A program made the translations under genes and the position numbers. From Gammaproteobacteria bacterium (GTDB lineage Bacteria; Pseudomonadota; Gammaproteobacteria; Pseudomonadales; Pseudohongiellaceae), in assembly GCA_041395725.1 (NCBI GenBank), contig JAWKZW010000001.1, positions 2,418,001-2,482,000 on the forward strand: a stretch of DNA of 64,000 bases, written 5' to 3'. Positions 43,613 through 53,272 of the stretch are shown piece by piece; position 1 is the stretch's first letter; every line of letters starts with the position of its first letter. Below the pieces are notes generated by a model. The model did no database searches and was not told where the DNA came from. It saw only the letters and a list, made by a program, of their open reading frames with translations.

Positions 43613-45007
43613 TCATTCCTCTTCGCTGATCTCTCGAAGTCCGTACTTATCCATCATACTGTATAGAGTCGGACGCGCCACACCCAGCAGATTGGCAGCC
43701 TCAGAAATATTGTCATTGGTGTAGCTGAGCGCCCTCACGATGGCCTGCTTCTCAGCACTTTCCCGGATCCGCCGCAGGTTCAACGGCACGGCGGCGGCAG
43801 TTTCGTCGCTGTTGTCCAATTCCATATCCGCAGCGGTGACCTGGCTGCCTTCCGCCATGATGACGCCGCGTTTCACACGGCTTTCCAGTTCCCGCACGTT
43901 TCCGGGCCAGCTGTACTGTTCGATGGCAGCTATTGCGCCATCGTCAAACCCTTTTACTCCCGGGGCCAGCTCAGCGGCAAAGCGGGCTAAAAATGCCTTG
44001 GCCAGCACGGCGGCGTCACCGGAGCGGTCCTTCAGTGCAGGTATCCTGATGGTCATTTCGCTGACGCGGTAGTAAAGATCCTCCCGGAACCGGCCCACCT
44101 GGATCTGCCCCTCCAGATTCTGGTGAGTCGCGCAGACAATGCGCACATCGACCGGAATTTCCTTACGGCCACCGATGCGCTCCACGACCCGTTCCTGTAT
44201 GAAACGCAGCAGCTTGGCCTGCAGATCCAGTGGCAGATCGCCGATTTCGTCCAGAAACAGCGTGCCTCCGTCGGCGTATTCGATCTTGCCTGGCGTCTGT
44301 TGGCTGGCGCCCGTGAATGCACCTTTCTCGTAACCGAACAGCTCGCTTTCCAGCAGGTTCTCCGGGATGGCGGCGCAGTTGATGGCCACCAGCTTCTTCT
44401 TTGCCCTGGGGCTGAGCTCGTGCAGGGCCCGGGCGAACCGTTCTTTGCCGGTGCCGCTGGCCCCGAGTATCAGAGTGGTGATGTCGCTGGGCGCGATCTT
44501 CTCCACGGTTCGGCATACCTTCAGCATTTCCGGGCTGGAAGCGATAATGCCCCGCAGTGGCATGTGTTCGTCGGCCTGCTGGAGCCGCTTGTTTTCCATC
44601 TCCAGTTCATAGACGTGCTGGGCCCGGTTCACCAGCAGTGCCAACAGCTCGGGATCGGCCGGCTTCTGGTGAAAGTCATACGCACCGCTGGAGATGGCCC
44701 GGACGGCATTGGCGCGATCATTGTCGCCGGTAACGATGATGACCTTTGTTGCTGGCGCCAGAGACAGTATTTCTTTCAGTGTGGCCAGGCCCTCGGTGAC
44801 ACCTCCCGGGTCAGGGGGTAGCCCGAGATCCAGCAGCACCACGCCGGGCTCGCAACGTCGCAGGGCAGCAATGGCCTCGCCCCGGTCGCCGGCCAGTATC
44901 ACCTCGTGATCTTCGAAGGCCCAGCGCAGTTGACTCTGCAGACCTTTGTCGTCTTCCACTACCAGCAGATAACGGGTGTCTTTGTTGTCGGAGTCGCGTC
45001 TGGTCAT
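43613..45007 (-). CDS. prsR: PEP-CTERM-box sigma54 response regulator PrsR
   Basis: A 464-residue NtrC-class regulator. The receiver domain has Asp60 (VVLLDLGLPP) as phosphorylation site. The AAA+ domain has Walker A LGASGTGKERFARAL, GYEKGAFTGASQQ for sigma54 contact, and Walker B ADGGTLFLDEIGDLPLDLQA. The C-terminal Fis-type helix-turn-helix reads ISEAANLLGVARPTLYSMMD. The family activates sigma54 promoters of PEP-CTERM and polysaccharide genes. It overlaps prsK by four bases, and PrsK is the expected phosphate donor. Confidence 0.95.
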   Translation of the reverse strand: MTRRDSDNKDTRYLLVVEDDKGLQSQLRWAFEDHEVILAGDRGEAIAALRRCEPGVVLLDLGLPPDPGGVTEGLATLKEILSLAPATKVIIVTGDNDRANAVRAISSGAYDFHQKPADPELLALLVNRAQHVYELEMENKRLQQADEHMPLRGIIASSPEMLKVCRTVEKIAPSDITTLILGASGTGKERFARALHELSPRAKKKLVAINCAAIPENLLESELFGYEKGAFTGASQQTPGKIEYADGGTLFLDEIGDLPLDLQAKLLRFIQERVVERIGGRKEIPVDVRIVCATHQNLEGQIQVGRFREDLYYRVSEMTIRIPALKDRSGDAAVLAKAFLARFAAELAPGVKGFDDGAIAAIEQYSWPGNVRELESRVKRGVIMAEGSQVTAADMELDNSDETAAAVPLNLRRIRESAEKQAIVRALSYTNDNISEAANLLGVARPTLYSMMDKYGLREISEEE

Positions 45008-47229
45008 GTCTCGCTCTTTTCGTTGCCGATGGGCATGTCCGGCGTAGCCGCCGATTGTACCGGATTCGCCGTAGTCTGTTGATGGGATAAGTTCTGTTGC
45101 CCGGAGGCGGGGGCGGGGAAACCGCCGGTTCGCCGGGGAATAGTCACGTAGAAGGTCGTGCCTTCTCCCGGAGTGCTGTCAACTCTGATATCGCCGCCAA
45201 GCTGACGGATGTACTCGCGACTCTCGAAAGCGCCGATCCCCATGCCGGTCAGCCCCTTGGTCGACTCGAACGGCCGGAACAGGCGATCACGGACGAAATC
45301 GGTTGACATACCGGTGCCGCTGTCTTCGATGTCCACGGTCACCAGATCGGCAGAGCACCGGAGTCGGACGACTACCTGTCCTTTAACGTTTGTAGCTTCC
45401 TGGGCATTCTGGATCAGATGATTGAATACTGTTGCCAGTCGATCCCGATCGGCTTCGACTACGCACTCGTCAGACGTCTCTGTCGTTACGGCAGGTGTGA
45501 CACTGGCCTTTGCCGCGTCGTCTGTTTGGAAATCTGCGCGGGGTACCGGCTTGCCGGAAGCTCTCTCGGCAATGACCTGATGCAGTATCTCAGGAAGCGG
45601 AACCAGGTTGTTGGGGGTGCTGCGTATGCCGCTGCGCATCTGTTCCATCAGCCGTTTCATGCGCTTCACTGAGTTATCAACTGTGTTGATCATGTCGGAG
45701 ATGAACTCGGGGTTGTCCCGGTGCTTCGCTGCATTGGAGACGATCAATGACTGTTGGGCCAGGATGTTTTTCAGGTCGTGGATAACATAAGCCGACAGGC
45801 GATTGAACGCGTCGAACTGGCGTGCTTCCACCAGTGCCTCACTGGCCAGATGCTGCGCCAGATGCGTGGCGGCCTGGCGACCTGTGGTTTTGAGTAGATC
45901 GCGATCCTCCCAGTTCAGCGTGTTCTTAAGAGACGATTTCTTCAACATCAGAACGGCCTGAACCTGATCGCGGAACACCAGGGGTATGACTAACCACAGC
46001 TGGTCATCATTGTGCAGCCATTCCGGCAGTTCCAGATCTTTGTAGAGATCCGAAGAACGACGCCATTCCTGCAGGTCGATGACCCAGTCCGCCTGTTGCA
46101 GCCATTCCGGCAGTCGGCCAAGGGTGGAGCCGGCTGGAGGTGGTGGCATTTCCCAGTGGGCCAGCAGATGCATGGCCTGACCGTCATCACCACCCCACAG
46201 CAGACCGGCGGGACTGCTGGTCAGCGGTGCCATGATGCGGATGATGCCCTCGGCGACATTGTCGTTGAGATTCGCCAGTGCGAGGGTGAACTTCAACCAT
46301 TCCTCGCGATAGTCGTAGCGATAACTGTAGAAGTGCTTGTTGAGAAACACGCGGATTTCGGACCGCAGCTTGCCCGAAAACAACAGTATCGCCAACAGGG
46401 CAGCAGCGGCGGCCATGAACCCCATCTGCAGCATGCTGCCCCAGGTTCCCCCAAGATAACGGATTGCAAAGCCGGCGGCGGCCATTCCAAGCAGGTACAG
46501 CCCAGCGCCTGTGATGGTAACGGTATGGAAAGCCACCTGGCGCGAGACGTGCAGACCGACCTGCCAGTTACTGATCCGTGAGATGGCCACCGCCAGCAGG
46601 GGAATGACCAGGGCGTTGACCAGTCCGCGAGCCTGCCACAGTTCCGCATCCAGATCGCGGAACAACAGGGCCTCCGCGTACATGAAGAAGTCATAGGCGA
46701 ACAGGGCACCCAGGCCCAGGCACAGAAATTTGATCGACCAGCGGGCGGACTGCGTGGCATTCCGGTACAGTTGTTCGATGATCACCAGTCCAGTCAGTGC
46801 CACGGCGAGCCACAGTATCAATACCAGCTGGTAATGAAAACCCGGTTCATCAAACGGCGCTGCTGGCAGCAAGGGTTGGACAGCAATCAGTGTCAGCGCC
46901 GCCGCCGATGCGGCAAAAAAACTGCGGCGCCAGTGCCAGCCACCGATCAGCCAGGCCGTGCCGCTGCTTTGCAGTCCAAGTAATTGCAGCAGGACGAAGA
47001 GCCAGCTGGCATTGCGTAACAGTTCACTCAGTTGCACCAGTGTCCCTGGCAGCCAGGTCAGTACGGTGCTGAACGCGACAATGGCAGCCCAGCTGGCCGA
47101 AACTATGCAGGCGAGCAGCAGGGAAGGGCCCAGCGTGAAACTTCGCTTCGAGAATGCCAGCAGAATAGCCAGCGCGGTAATGCTGGCACTCGCTGTGAGG
47201 TATGTGATCAGTCCGATTGGAACCGGCAT
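45004..47229 (-). CDS. prsK: XrtA/PEP-CTERM system histidine kinase PrsK
   Basis: A 741-residue membrane kinase. The first 290 residues hold about eight hydrophobic segments, followed by a GAF-like region (about 320-465). The phosphorylated His484 is in SAYVIHDLKNILAQ, and the ATP-binding part has NHLIQNAQEAT, DIEDSGTGMSTDFVRDR and GLTGMGIGAFESREYI. The C-terminal 35 residues are low-complexity. The HDLKN box instead of the usual HELRxP is typical of the PrsK group. It is the first gene of the prsK-prsR pair. Confidence 0.95.
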   Translation of the reverse strand: MPVPIGLITYLTASASITALAILLAFSKRSFTLGPSLLLACIVSASWAAIVAFSTVLTWLPGTLVQLSELLRNASWLFVLLQLLGLQSSGTAWLIGGWHWRRSFFAASAAALTLIAVQPLLPAAPFDEPGFHYQLVLILWLAVALTGLVIIEQLYRNATQSARWSIKFLCLGLGALFAYDFFMYAEALLFRDLDAELWQARGLVNALVIPLLAVAISRISNWQVGLHVSRQVAFHTVTITGAGLYLLGMAAAGFAIRYLGGTWGSMLQMGFMAAAAALLAILLFSGKLRSEIRVFLNKHFYSYRYDYREEWLKFTLALANLNDNVAEGIIRIMAPLTSSPAGLLWGGDDGQAMHLLAHWEMPPPPAGSTLGRLPEWLQQADWVIDLQEWRRSSDLYKDLELPEWLHNDDQLWLVIPLVFRDQVQAVLMLKKSSLKNTLNWEDRDLLKTTGRQAATHLAQHLASEALVEARQFDAFNRLSAYVIHDLKNILAQQSLIVSNAAKHRDNPEFISDMINTVDNSVKRMKRLMEQMRSGIRSTPNNLVPLPEILHQVIAERASGKPVPRADFQTDDAAKASVTPAVTTETSDECVVEADRDRLATVFNHLIQNAQEATNVKGQVVVRLRCSADLVTVDIEDSGTGMSTDFVRDRLFRPFESTKGLTGMGIGAFESREYIRQLGGDIRVDSTPGEGTTFYVTIPRRTGGFPAPASGQQNLSHQQTTANPVQSAATPDMPIGNEKSET

Positions 47230-47822
47230 GGGCTGCTCTGATTCAGGTAAGACCTGGCGCTTGTGTTACTGCCGACCGGCATTGCCAGTCGACGAGCCAG
47301 TTGACGAGAGTAGTACATTAACCGTGATACGGTCGCTGTGGTCTGTACGATGACGTACAGAGACGGATTTCGCGCCGTACTACCCTGCCGTCTATCGACC
47401 CGATTATTAGGACCGCGTTTGTCAGAACCCTGTTTGTTAGGGCTAAGTGCTTTCGCTTTCGCTGGCGCTGACTGCCATAGTAATCGACCAGGGCTAGTCT
47501 GACCACTTCCCTGTCCAGTTCAGGGACTGTGCAGCCCCGGGTGGCTGGAGACCAGTGCCACGGCACGGGCTTTACAGGTTTTCTCCTGACCTGACAACAG
47601 CCCGTGCGACTGAGTTCCTTGGGCCTGGATAGGCCTTCTACCGGGCCCCGGGAAAACCCGGACAGGACACAACGGCGGGACGCACAGGCAGTCGGCACCA
47701 ACCACTGGCGGCTTTGACGGGGATGAGACGGGGAGGGCACGTGCCCGGGCGTCACTGTGTTATGATCAGCTCGTCAGGCTCGGGGTCAATGGATCTGCGG
47801 GCTCGACTGTAACGGAAGCACC
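47230..47822. promoter_or_regulatory. Divergent intergenic region prsK / XrtA-associated ATPase with hairpins
   Basis: A 593-base spacer with no credible gene. GCACGGGCT at 47563-47571 pairs with AGCCCGTGC at 47599-47607, with an inner partial stem (CAGGT/ACCTG). CCGGGCCCCGGG-like palindromes follow near 47640. On the plus strand cGGCACGGGCTTTACa at 47561-47576 is close to a sigma54 -24/-12 site but has AC where GC is needed. Such a long structured region would suit regulation of both divergent genes. Confidence 0.4.
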
Positions 47823-49115
47823 ATGTATCAGAAATATTACAATCTCAGTGCCGAGCCCTTCCGGCTGAGCCCCGAGCACGGTTTCGCCTATTCCCACAAG
47901 GGCTACACCAAGGCGCGGGCCTATATGGATTACGCCTTCATGCGGGCGGAAGGCTTCGTGATGATCACCGGTCGGCCTGGCACCGGCAAGACGACTCTGA
48001 TCGGTGCCCTGGTGGATGATCTGGCCAATACTCCGGTCAGTATCGCCAATCTGGTCTGTACCCAGCTGCAGGCGGATGATTTGCTCAAGATAGTGGCCTA
48101 CGAATTCGGCATTCCGGAGTCGGTGGTAGAAAAAGGCGAACTGCTGCAACGTCTGACAAGGCAGCTGAAAACCTGGCATCGAGATGGCCGCCGCGCCCTG
48201 CTGATTGTTGACGAGGCCCAGGACCTGTCGGTCTCCGCCATGGAGGAGCTGCGTCTTCTCACCAATATTCAGGTGGAATCCCGCCCGCTGCTGCAGATTT
48301 TTCTGCTGGGCCAGCCGGAGTTGCGGGAGCTGATTCTCAGCCCTCGGCTGGAGCAGGTGCATCAGCGCATCATTGCCGCCAGTCATATGCAGCCACTGGA
48401 GAAAGATGAAACCGAAGCCTACATCCGTCACCGCCTTGAAATCGTGCGCTGGCGAGGTGATCCCGCTATCAGTAGAGCGGTCTATCCGCTGGTTTACAAG
48501 TTCAGTGAAGGAATCCCCCGTCGCATCAATCTGATCTGCAGCCGGCTGCTGCTGCATTGTGCTGTGGAGGATCGACACCAGGTCACCGTAGCGGATGTGC
48601 GCGAAGTCGTGCAGGAACTACAGAGCGAGAAGCTGGCCTCCGGAGACAGTTTTGCGGAAAGCGATTTCCAGGTGAAGGATGTTTTCGATGAAGTCATCCC
48701 TGAGCGTAACGACCCTGGCGAACAAGAAAAAGGCAACGTGAAAAAAGAGGCTATGCGCAAGGAAGCCGAAAACCGGCTCCGCGAAGCGGGTGCCCAGACG
48801 CAGCGCCGGGCAGCTTCCGGTACCGGCCAGGTAGCCCCTGTGTCTGAATTGCGGCGCAGGCCAGCACAGAACGGGGCTGTCAGTACCCGCGCATCTCAGG
48901 CGGCCAATCAGGAAATCAAAAAAAAAAGCCCGCCCCGCCCCGCGGTGAAGGCTGACCGGGCGCCGGGCAGGCAACCGGATTCCGCCTCTGCGCGACAGAG
49001 AAAATCCAGGTCAATCTGGGGAGTGCTGTTGGACTGGTCGATATTGATAACCTGTTCGATACTGGTTGTGTTGCTTGTCGCCAGCATTATCATTATCTAT
49101 GCGCCCTGGATCTGA
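47823..49115 (+). CDS. XrtA/PEP-CTERM system-associated ATPase
   Basis: A 430-residue AAA+ protein of the ExeA/GspA-like type. It starts MYQKYYNLSAEPFRLSPEHG, has Walker A TGRPGTGKTTLIGALV, Walker B LLIVDEAQDLS, a sensor region LFLLGQPELRELIL and the winged part EGIPRRINLICSRLLLH. After a charged linker (about residues 285-395) it ends in a membrane segment, DWSILITCSILVVLLVASII. The linker codes through a run of ten A at 48918-48927. The family is a marker of XrtA loci; its role is not established, possibly moving export or sorting parts at the inner membrane. Confidence 0.92.
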   Translation: MYQKYYNLSAEPFRLSPEHGFAYSHKGYTKARAYMDYAFMRAEGFVMITGRPGTGKTTLIGALVDDLANTPVSIANLVCTQLQADDLLKIVAYEFGIPESVVEKGELLQRLTRQLKTWHRDGRRALLIVDEAQDLSVSAMEELRLLTNIQVESRPLLQIFLLGQPELRELILSPRLEQVHQRIIAASHMQPLEKDETEAYIRHRLEIVRWRGDPAISRAVYPLVYKFSEGIPRRINLICSRLLLHCAVEDRHQVTVADVREVVQELQSEKLASGDSFAESDFQVKDVFDEVIPERNDPGEQEKGNVKKEAMRKEAENRLREAGAQTQRRAASGTGQVAPVSELRRRPAQNGAVSTRASQAANQEIKKKSPPRPAVKADRAPGRQPDSASARQRKSRSIWGVLLDWSILITCSILVVLLVASIIIIYAPWI

Positions 49116-49346
49116 TGTCAGGGTTGGATAATTGAGGTCAATAATTGCGTATCCTGTGAGTCGGGATGCGCAGCTAAGACTTATACAGGAATCCTTTGCA
49201 GAGACTGCGATGCCTGCGGCAAGATTGACTGCTTGTATCAGAGAGCCTTGCGTAAAGCGCTACGGGAATTCAGCAAAGGCCCCTGACCTGGCCCGCACAC
49301 TATCCACTCCAGCCAATTACAACAGAATCCACCGAGCTACCTGTCT

Positions 49347-50183
49347 ATGCCGCCCGCCAAGGATGCAGACATTGCCAATTACTACGATGCCAATACCGGC
49401 AAGTTCCTGCGGTTTGGTGGCAGTGGTGATATGGCAGCCATTCACCGGGCTATCTGGGCGCCGGGCGTAAGCAGCCGAGAGCAGGCGTTCCAGTACCTGA
49501 ATGAACGAGTGGCTGAATTTGTGCAGCCATTAGCCGAGCGCTTTCCCGATACCCTGCGTGTGTTAGATCTGGGTTGTGGTGTCGGTGGCACCGCAACATG
49601 GCTGTATTACAGGCTGGGTGTCGATGTGCTGGGCATCAGTATCAGTGAGAGCCAGATACGGTTGGCAAATGAACGGGCACAGCGGTCAGGTTGCGGGGAT
49701 CACGTGACCTTTGTATCCGGCAGCTTTGAGTCGTTCACGACGCCCGAGAAGTACCATGCTGCCTGTGCCATAGAATCCTTCGTCCATTGTCAGCATCCCG
49801 GTCAGTTCCTGAACATGGCCCGGGATGCCCTGTTGCCGGGCGGCCGGCTTGTGATCTGCGATGATTTTGTCGATTCGAATCTGCCGCCAGAGGCGAACGT
49901 CTGGATTCAGCAGTTCCGCCGTGGCTGGCAGATCAATCAGCTGCCAAGCCGCGAGGAATTACTGGCGCTGGCGGGTGAGGCGGGATTCCGGCTAGTGGAG
50001 ACGATTGACCTGTCGGCCTATACAAGGTCGTTTCCGAAGGTGCTCCTGTTTATTCTGAGCTACCTGACCCGTCTTCCATTGCCCGGATCCTACTGGCAGA
50101 ATCTTGCGGGGGGTACTGCGCTGCAGGTCTGTTTGCAGCGCTCTTATACCCGTTATCATGTCATCGTCTTAGAGCGCATTTAG
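49347..50183 (+). CDS. SAM-dependent methyltransferase, class I
   Basis: A 278-residue methyltransferase of the kind acting on small amines, terpenes or phospholipid heads. The SAM motifs are VLDLGCGVGGTATWLYYRLG and VLGISISESQIRLA, followed by CAIESFVHCQHPGQFL and PGGRLVICDDFVDSNLP. The ATG at 49347 has no good ribosome site; the reading frame begins a few residues before the first conserved helix. It is monocistronic, with 230 bases before and over 800 after it. Substrate unknown. Confidence 0.82.
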   Translation: MPPAKDADIANYYDANTGKFLRFGGSGDMAAIHRAIWAPGVSSREQAFQYLNERVAEFVQPLAERFPDTLRVLDLGCGVGGTATWLYYRLGVDVLGISISESQIRLANERAQRSGCGDHVTFVSGSFESFTTPEKYHAACAIESFVHCQHPGQFLNMARDALLPGGRLVICDDFVDSNLPPEANVWIQQFRRGWQINQLPSREELLALAGEAGFRLVETIDLSAYTRSFPKVLLFILSYLTRLPLPGSYWQNLAGGTALQVCLQRSYTRYHVIVLERI

Positions 50184-50370
50184 CAGGGCTCCGGAATCCA
50201 TCAACTGCCGGTTGGATAAATTCCCGTCCAGAGCAGTAAAGGAGTTGCGACTTTGCCAGTTGCCCGCCTAAGGTCGCCCGATCTTCAGTGCCTTGGGCCC
50301 AATAGAAAAGACAGGATGGAGCCTGCAGGTGATAGTGCAGATCCGGGCCGACCTTGCCTCATCCGGGCCT

Positions 50371-50495
50371 GTCGGGCGCCACTGCGTGGTTGTCGCGCTT
50401 GGCAGGGGAGTGAGTGACCATTCCCTGCGCACGACGCCTCGCGGTAGCGCCCGACAGACTCCCGCAGAGCATTGTGGTAATTAATCAGAGGTTCC
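50371..50495. repeat. Palindromic intergenic repeat, copy A
   Basis: GTCGGGCGC at 50371-50379 pairs with GCGCCCGAC at 50447-50455. About 90 bases of it (gcgcttggcagg...cattccctgcgc...gtagcgcccgacag) recur at 61248-61305, and both copies end in TTAATCAGAGGTTTCC or a one-base variant. It behaves as a dispersed non-coding element, MITE- or REP-like. It carries no gene. Confidence 0.65.
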
Positions 50496-50611
50496 TTTAT
50501 TCAGGGTTGCGGCAGCGCGGGTGAATAGGTTTCTGGTTCCTCAGTTGGTTTTGGCTGTAGTTTTTTCAGGATGATTTGAGGTTCTTATTGGAGTCCTTTC
50601 TAGAGACCGCC

Positions 50612-50750
50612 CCAGCCCGGGGGAGCCTGCCAACGGAGCAACGCGCATCCCTTCGGGATTCCCTCCCTCGGTCAGGAGCCCGCAAGCGGTCTCCTTCGGT
50701 CAGTCGGTGCTGCGTTTTGATCGCTCCGTCGGCAGGCTCCCCCGGGCTGG
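50612..50750. repeat. 28-base inverted repeat element
   Basis: The arm at 50612-50639 (ccagcccgggggagcctgcc and eight more) pairs with the arm at 50723-50750 with a single mismatch. Inside are smaller hairpins such as ATCCC-TTC-GGGAT near 50650 and a GAGACCGC/GCGGTCTC pair (50603-50610 with about 50687-50694). The rest of the 50184-51021 spacer has no gene that I can support. The whole element probably folds as a cruciform or is a mobile repeat. Confidence 0.75.
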
Positions 50751-51021
50751 TGCTCGGTGCGAAATTCCAAACTTAGTGTATTGATGAAAGGGACGACTCC
50801 CCTTTGTTAACATCATTGCGGGTTCAGATTTGCAGTCACTTTCGTCCCTGTCGAAGCCACAACCCGTGCCCCAATCTACCTCCGACTCAAAAAGCTGCAA
50901 CCCGCTCCTGACCGGCAGGACATCCAAATAGAGGCACCACCCCGGCCGCAACGGTTTGCAATTCACAAGTCTTTGGCATGATACTGGCTGCATCTGCAGA
51001 CTTGTTAGGGAGAGAACCACT

Positions 51022-53232
51022 ATGTTGCGTATGTTGATGTTCATCGGGCTTGGCGTCTGCCTCAGCGGAATGGCCAATGCCCAGTCTCTGCTGGGATTTG
51101 ACGAATCCGGCGCTGCCGCGCAGCTGGAGCTGGAGGCGGATTTCGACTCCCGTCTGTCGGCCACTGACCTCGATGAATGGTTACGTATTCTCTCCCGGGA
51201 TCCGCACCATGTGGGGACCGCCGCTGGCAGAGCGGTAGTGGATTTCGTGGCGCAGCGCTTCGAGGAGTGGGGCTACGATGTGGAGATCACTGAATACCAG
51301 GTGCTGTTCCCTTCGCCTCGCACCCGGGAGCTGGAGTTAATTGCTCCAACCCGTTACACGGCCGGGCTGACAGAAGACTCATTGCCAGAGGATCCCAGCA
51401 CCTCACGGGTTGACGATCTGCTGCCGCCTTACAATGCTTTTTCCACCGATGGGGAAGTAGAAGGGGAGCTGGTCTTCGTTAATTACGGTACTCCGGCTGA
51501 CTATGAAATTCTCGAGCGCTATGGCATCAGCGTTGAAGGCAAGATAGCTATCTCGCGCTATGGCGGGTCCTGGCGCGGTATCAAGCCCAAGCTGGCGGCA
51601 GAGAAGGGGGCAATCGGCACAATTATCTATTCCGATCCGGCGGATGATGGTTACGGCGCGGGTGATACCTACCCCGATGGTCCTTTCAAGCACGAGAGTG
51701 CCGTGCAGCGCGGCTCGGTTATGGATATGCCCACTTACCCGGGCGATGTCCTGACGCCTTTTGTTGGTGCCACTGAAGACGCGGAACGTCTGGCCAGGAG
51801 TGATGCGCCTACCATTACCAAAATTCCGGTGTTGCCGATTTCCTACCGCGATGCACTGCCGCTGTTGTCAGCAATGGGTGGGGAAGTGGTACCCAGTGAA
51901 TGGCGTGGTGGTCTGCCGATCACCTACCACCTTGGTCCCGGCCCGGCACAGGTGCGCATGAAGCTTGAATTCAATTGGGATATGGTGCCGGCCTATAACG
52001 TGATCGCGCGCCTCGAGGGCTCTGAGTTTCCGGATCAATGGGTCATTCGTGGCAATCATCATGATGGTTGGAACCATGGCGCCGCCGACCCTATTTCAGG
52101 GCTGGTGGCTTTGATGGGCGAGGCCAAGGCGCTGGCGGAACTGGCGGCCGAAGGTAATGGGCCCAGGCGCACAGTGGTCTATGCCGCCTGGGATTCGGAA
52201 GAGCAGGGCCTGATTGGCTCCACCGAATGGGTTGAGCACCATGCTCCGGAACTCGACGAACGGGCTGTGGCTTACATCAATACCGACGGTAACAGCCGCG
52301 GCTTCGTTAACATCGGCGGCAGTCATGTGCTGGAGAAGATGGCCAACGAGGTGATGCGCGACGTGCAGGATCCGCAGACCGGTGTGTCAGTGGCGGAAAG
52401 ACGCCGCGCACGCATCGAAGTGAATGGCAGTGCCGACGCCCGCGCCGAGTTGAAGAGCCGCGCCGACATGCGCATCAGCCCGCTGGGATCGGGTTCAGAC
52501 TACTCGCCGTTCCTTCAGCATCTGGGTATTGCCTCGCTGAATATCGCCTTTGGCGGTGAGGGTGCGGATGGCAGCTACCACACCCTGTACGATACCTACG
52601 AGCATTACACCCGGTTCCGTGATCCGGGTATGGAGTATGGCGTCGCGCTGGCTCAGGTTGCGGGCCGCGCCACCCTGCGTCTGGCTAACGCGTCACGGCT
52701 GCCTTTCGAATTCACCGGCCTGACTGACAATATCAGTCTTTATACGGATGAGATCGAGAAGCTTGCGGAATCCATGCGCGCGGAAACCCTGTCTACCAAT
52801 GCGCGTATCGACTCCGGTGTCTACAACCTGGCGCTGGACCCGACCCGCAGCCTGGTGGCCCCGCGTAAAAAAGCGGAAGTGCCGTATTTCAACTTCGCAC
52901 CACTGAAGAACGCACTGGATGCGCTGCAGAAGGCGGCGACTGACTACGCAGCAGTGGCAGCCAGTGGCTTGCCTGCATCGGAGGCGGAGAACAAATTACT
53001 CTATACCAGTGAGCGGGAGCTGACTCGCGATGACGGTCTGCCAGGCCGACCCTGGTTTACCCATCATATCTATGCGCCCGGGTTTTATACCGGTTATGGG
53101 GTCAAGACCATTCCCGGGGTTAGAGAAGCCATAGAAGAGCGGCAGTATGATCTGGTTGAAGAAGAGATCGCTGTGGCTGCCGACGTGATTTCCGGCATGG
53201 CGGCACGGGTCAGGGATTTGGCGGATCGCTGA
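51022..53232 (+). CDS. M28 family peptidase (glutamate carboxypeptidase II-like)
   Basis: A 736-residue secreted or periplasmic zinc exopeptidase with the PSMA/transferrin-receptor layout: signal peptide to about residue 22 (MLRMLMFIGLGVCLSGMANA), N-terminal peptidase part, PA domain (about 150-290), peptidase core, and a C-terminal dimerisation domain. Metal ligands are His and Asp in RGNHHDGWNHGAADP (His about 346), Glu-Glu in WDSEEQGLIGS, Asp in YINTDGNSRG and His in DGSYHTLYDTYEHY. It should release C-terminal acidic residues from peptides. I use the ATG at 51022, preceded by GGGAGAG; a longer frame from 50956 would precede the signal peptide. Confidence 0.92.
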   Translation: MLRMLMFIGLGVCLSGMANAQSLLGFDESGAAAQLELEADFDSRLSATDLDEWLRILSRDPHHVGTAAGRAVVDFVAQRFEEWGYDVEITEYQVLFPSPRTRELELIAPTRYTAGLTEDSLPEDPSTSRVDDLLPPYNAFSTDGEVEGELVFVNYGTPADYEILERYGISVEGKIAISRYGGSWRGIKPKLAAEKGAIGTIIYSDPADDGYGAGDTYPDGPFKHESAVQRGSVMDMPTYPGDVLTPFVGATEDAERLARSDAPTITKIPVLPISYRDALPLLSAMGGEVVPSEWRGGLPITYHLGPGPAQVRMKLEFNWDMVPAYNVIARLEGSEFPDQWVIRGNHHDGWNHGAADPISGLVALMGEAKALAELAAEGNGPRRTVVYAAWDSEEQGLIGSTEWVEHHAPELDERAVAYINTDGNSRGFVNIGGSHVLEKMANEVMRDVQDPQTGVSVAERRRARIEVNGSADARAELKSRADMRISPLGSGSDYSPFLQHLGIASLNIAFGGEGADGSYHTLYDTYEHYTRFRDPGMEYGVALAQVAGRATLRLANASRLPFEFTGLTDNISLYTDEIEKLAESMRAETLSTNARIDSGVYNLALDPTRSLVAPRKKAEVPYFNFAPLKNALDALQKAATDYAAVAASGLPASEAENKLLYTSERELTRDDGLPGRPWFTHHIYAPGFYTGYGVKTIPGVREAIEERQYDLVEEEIAVAADVISGMAARVRDLADR

Positions 53233-53272
53233 CTCTCATTCTCAACGCGTCACGAAAAATTGGAGTAAGAAT

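Noticed and set aside
47318..47755. Minus-strand 145-codon frame in the prsK/ATPase spacer
   Set aside because: Arg/Pro-rich composition, no conserved motif, and it crosses the hairpins and likely promoter region.
48000..48578. Minus-strand 270-codon frame opposite the XrtA-associated ATPase
   Set aside because: It is antisense to the Walker and sensor motifs of a clear AAA+ gene and has no motif of its own.
50956..51021. Longer N-terminus for the M28 peptidase
   Set aside because: The added residues precede a complete signal peptide and the ATG at 51022 has a good ribosome site.
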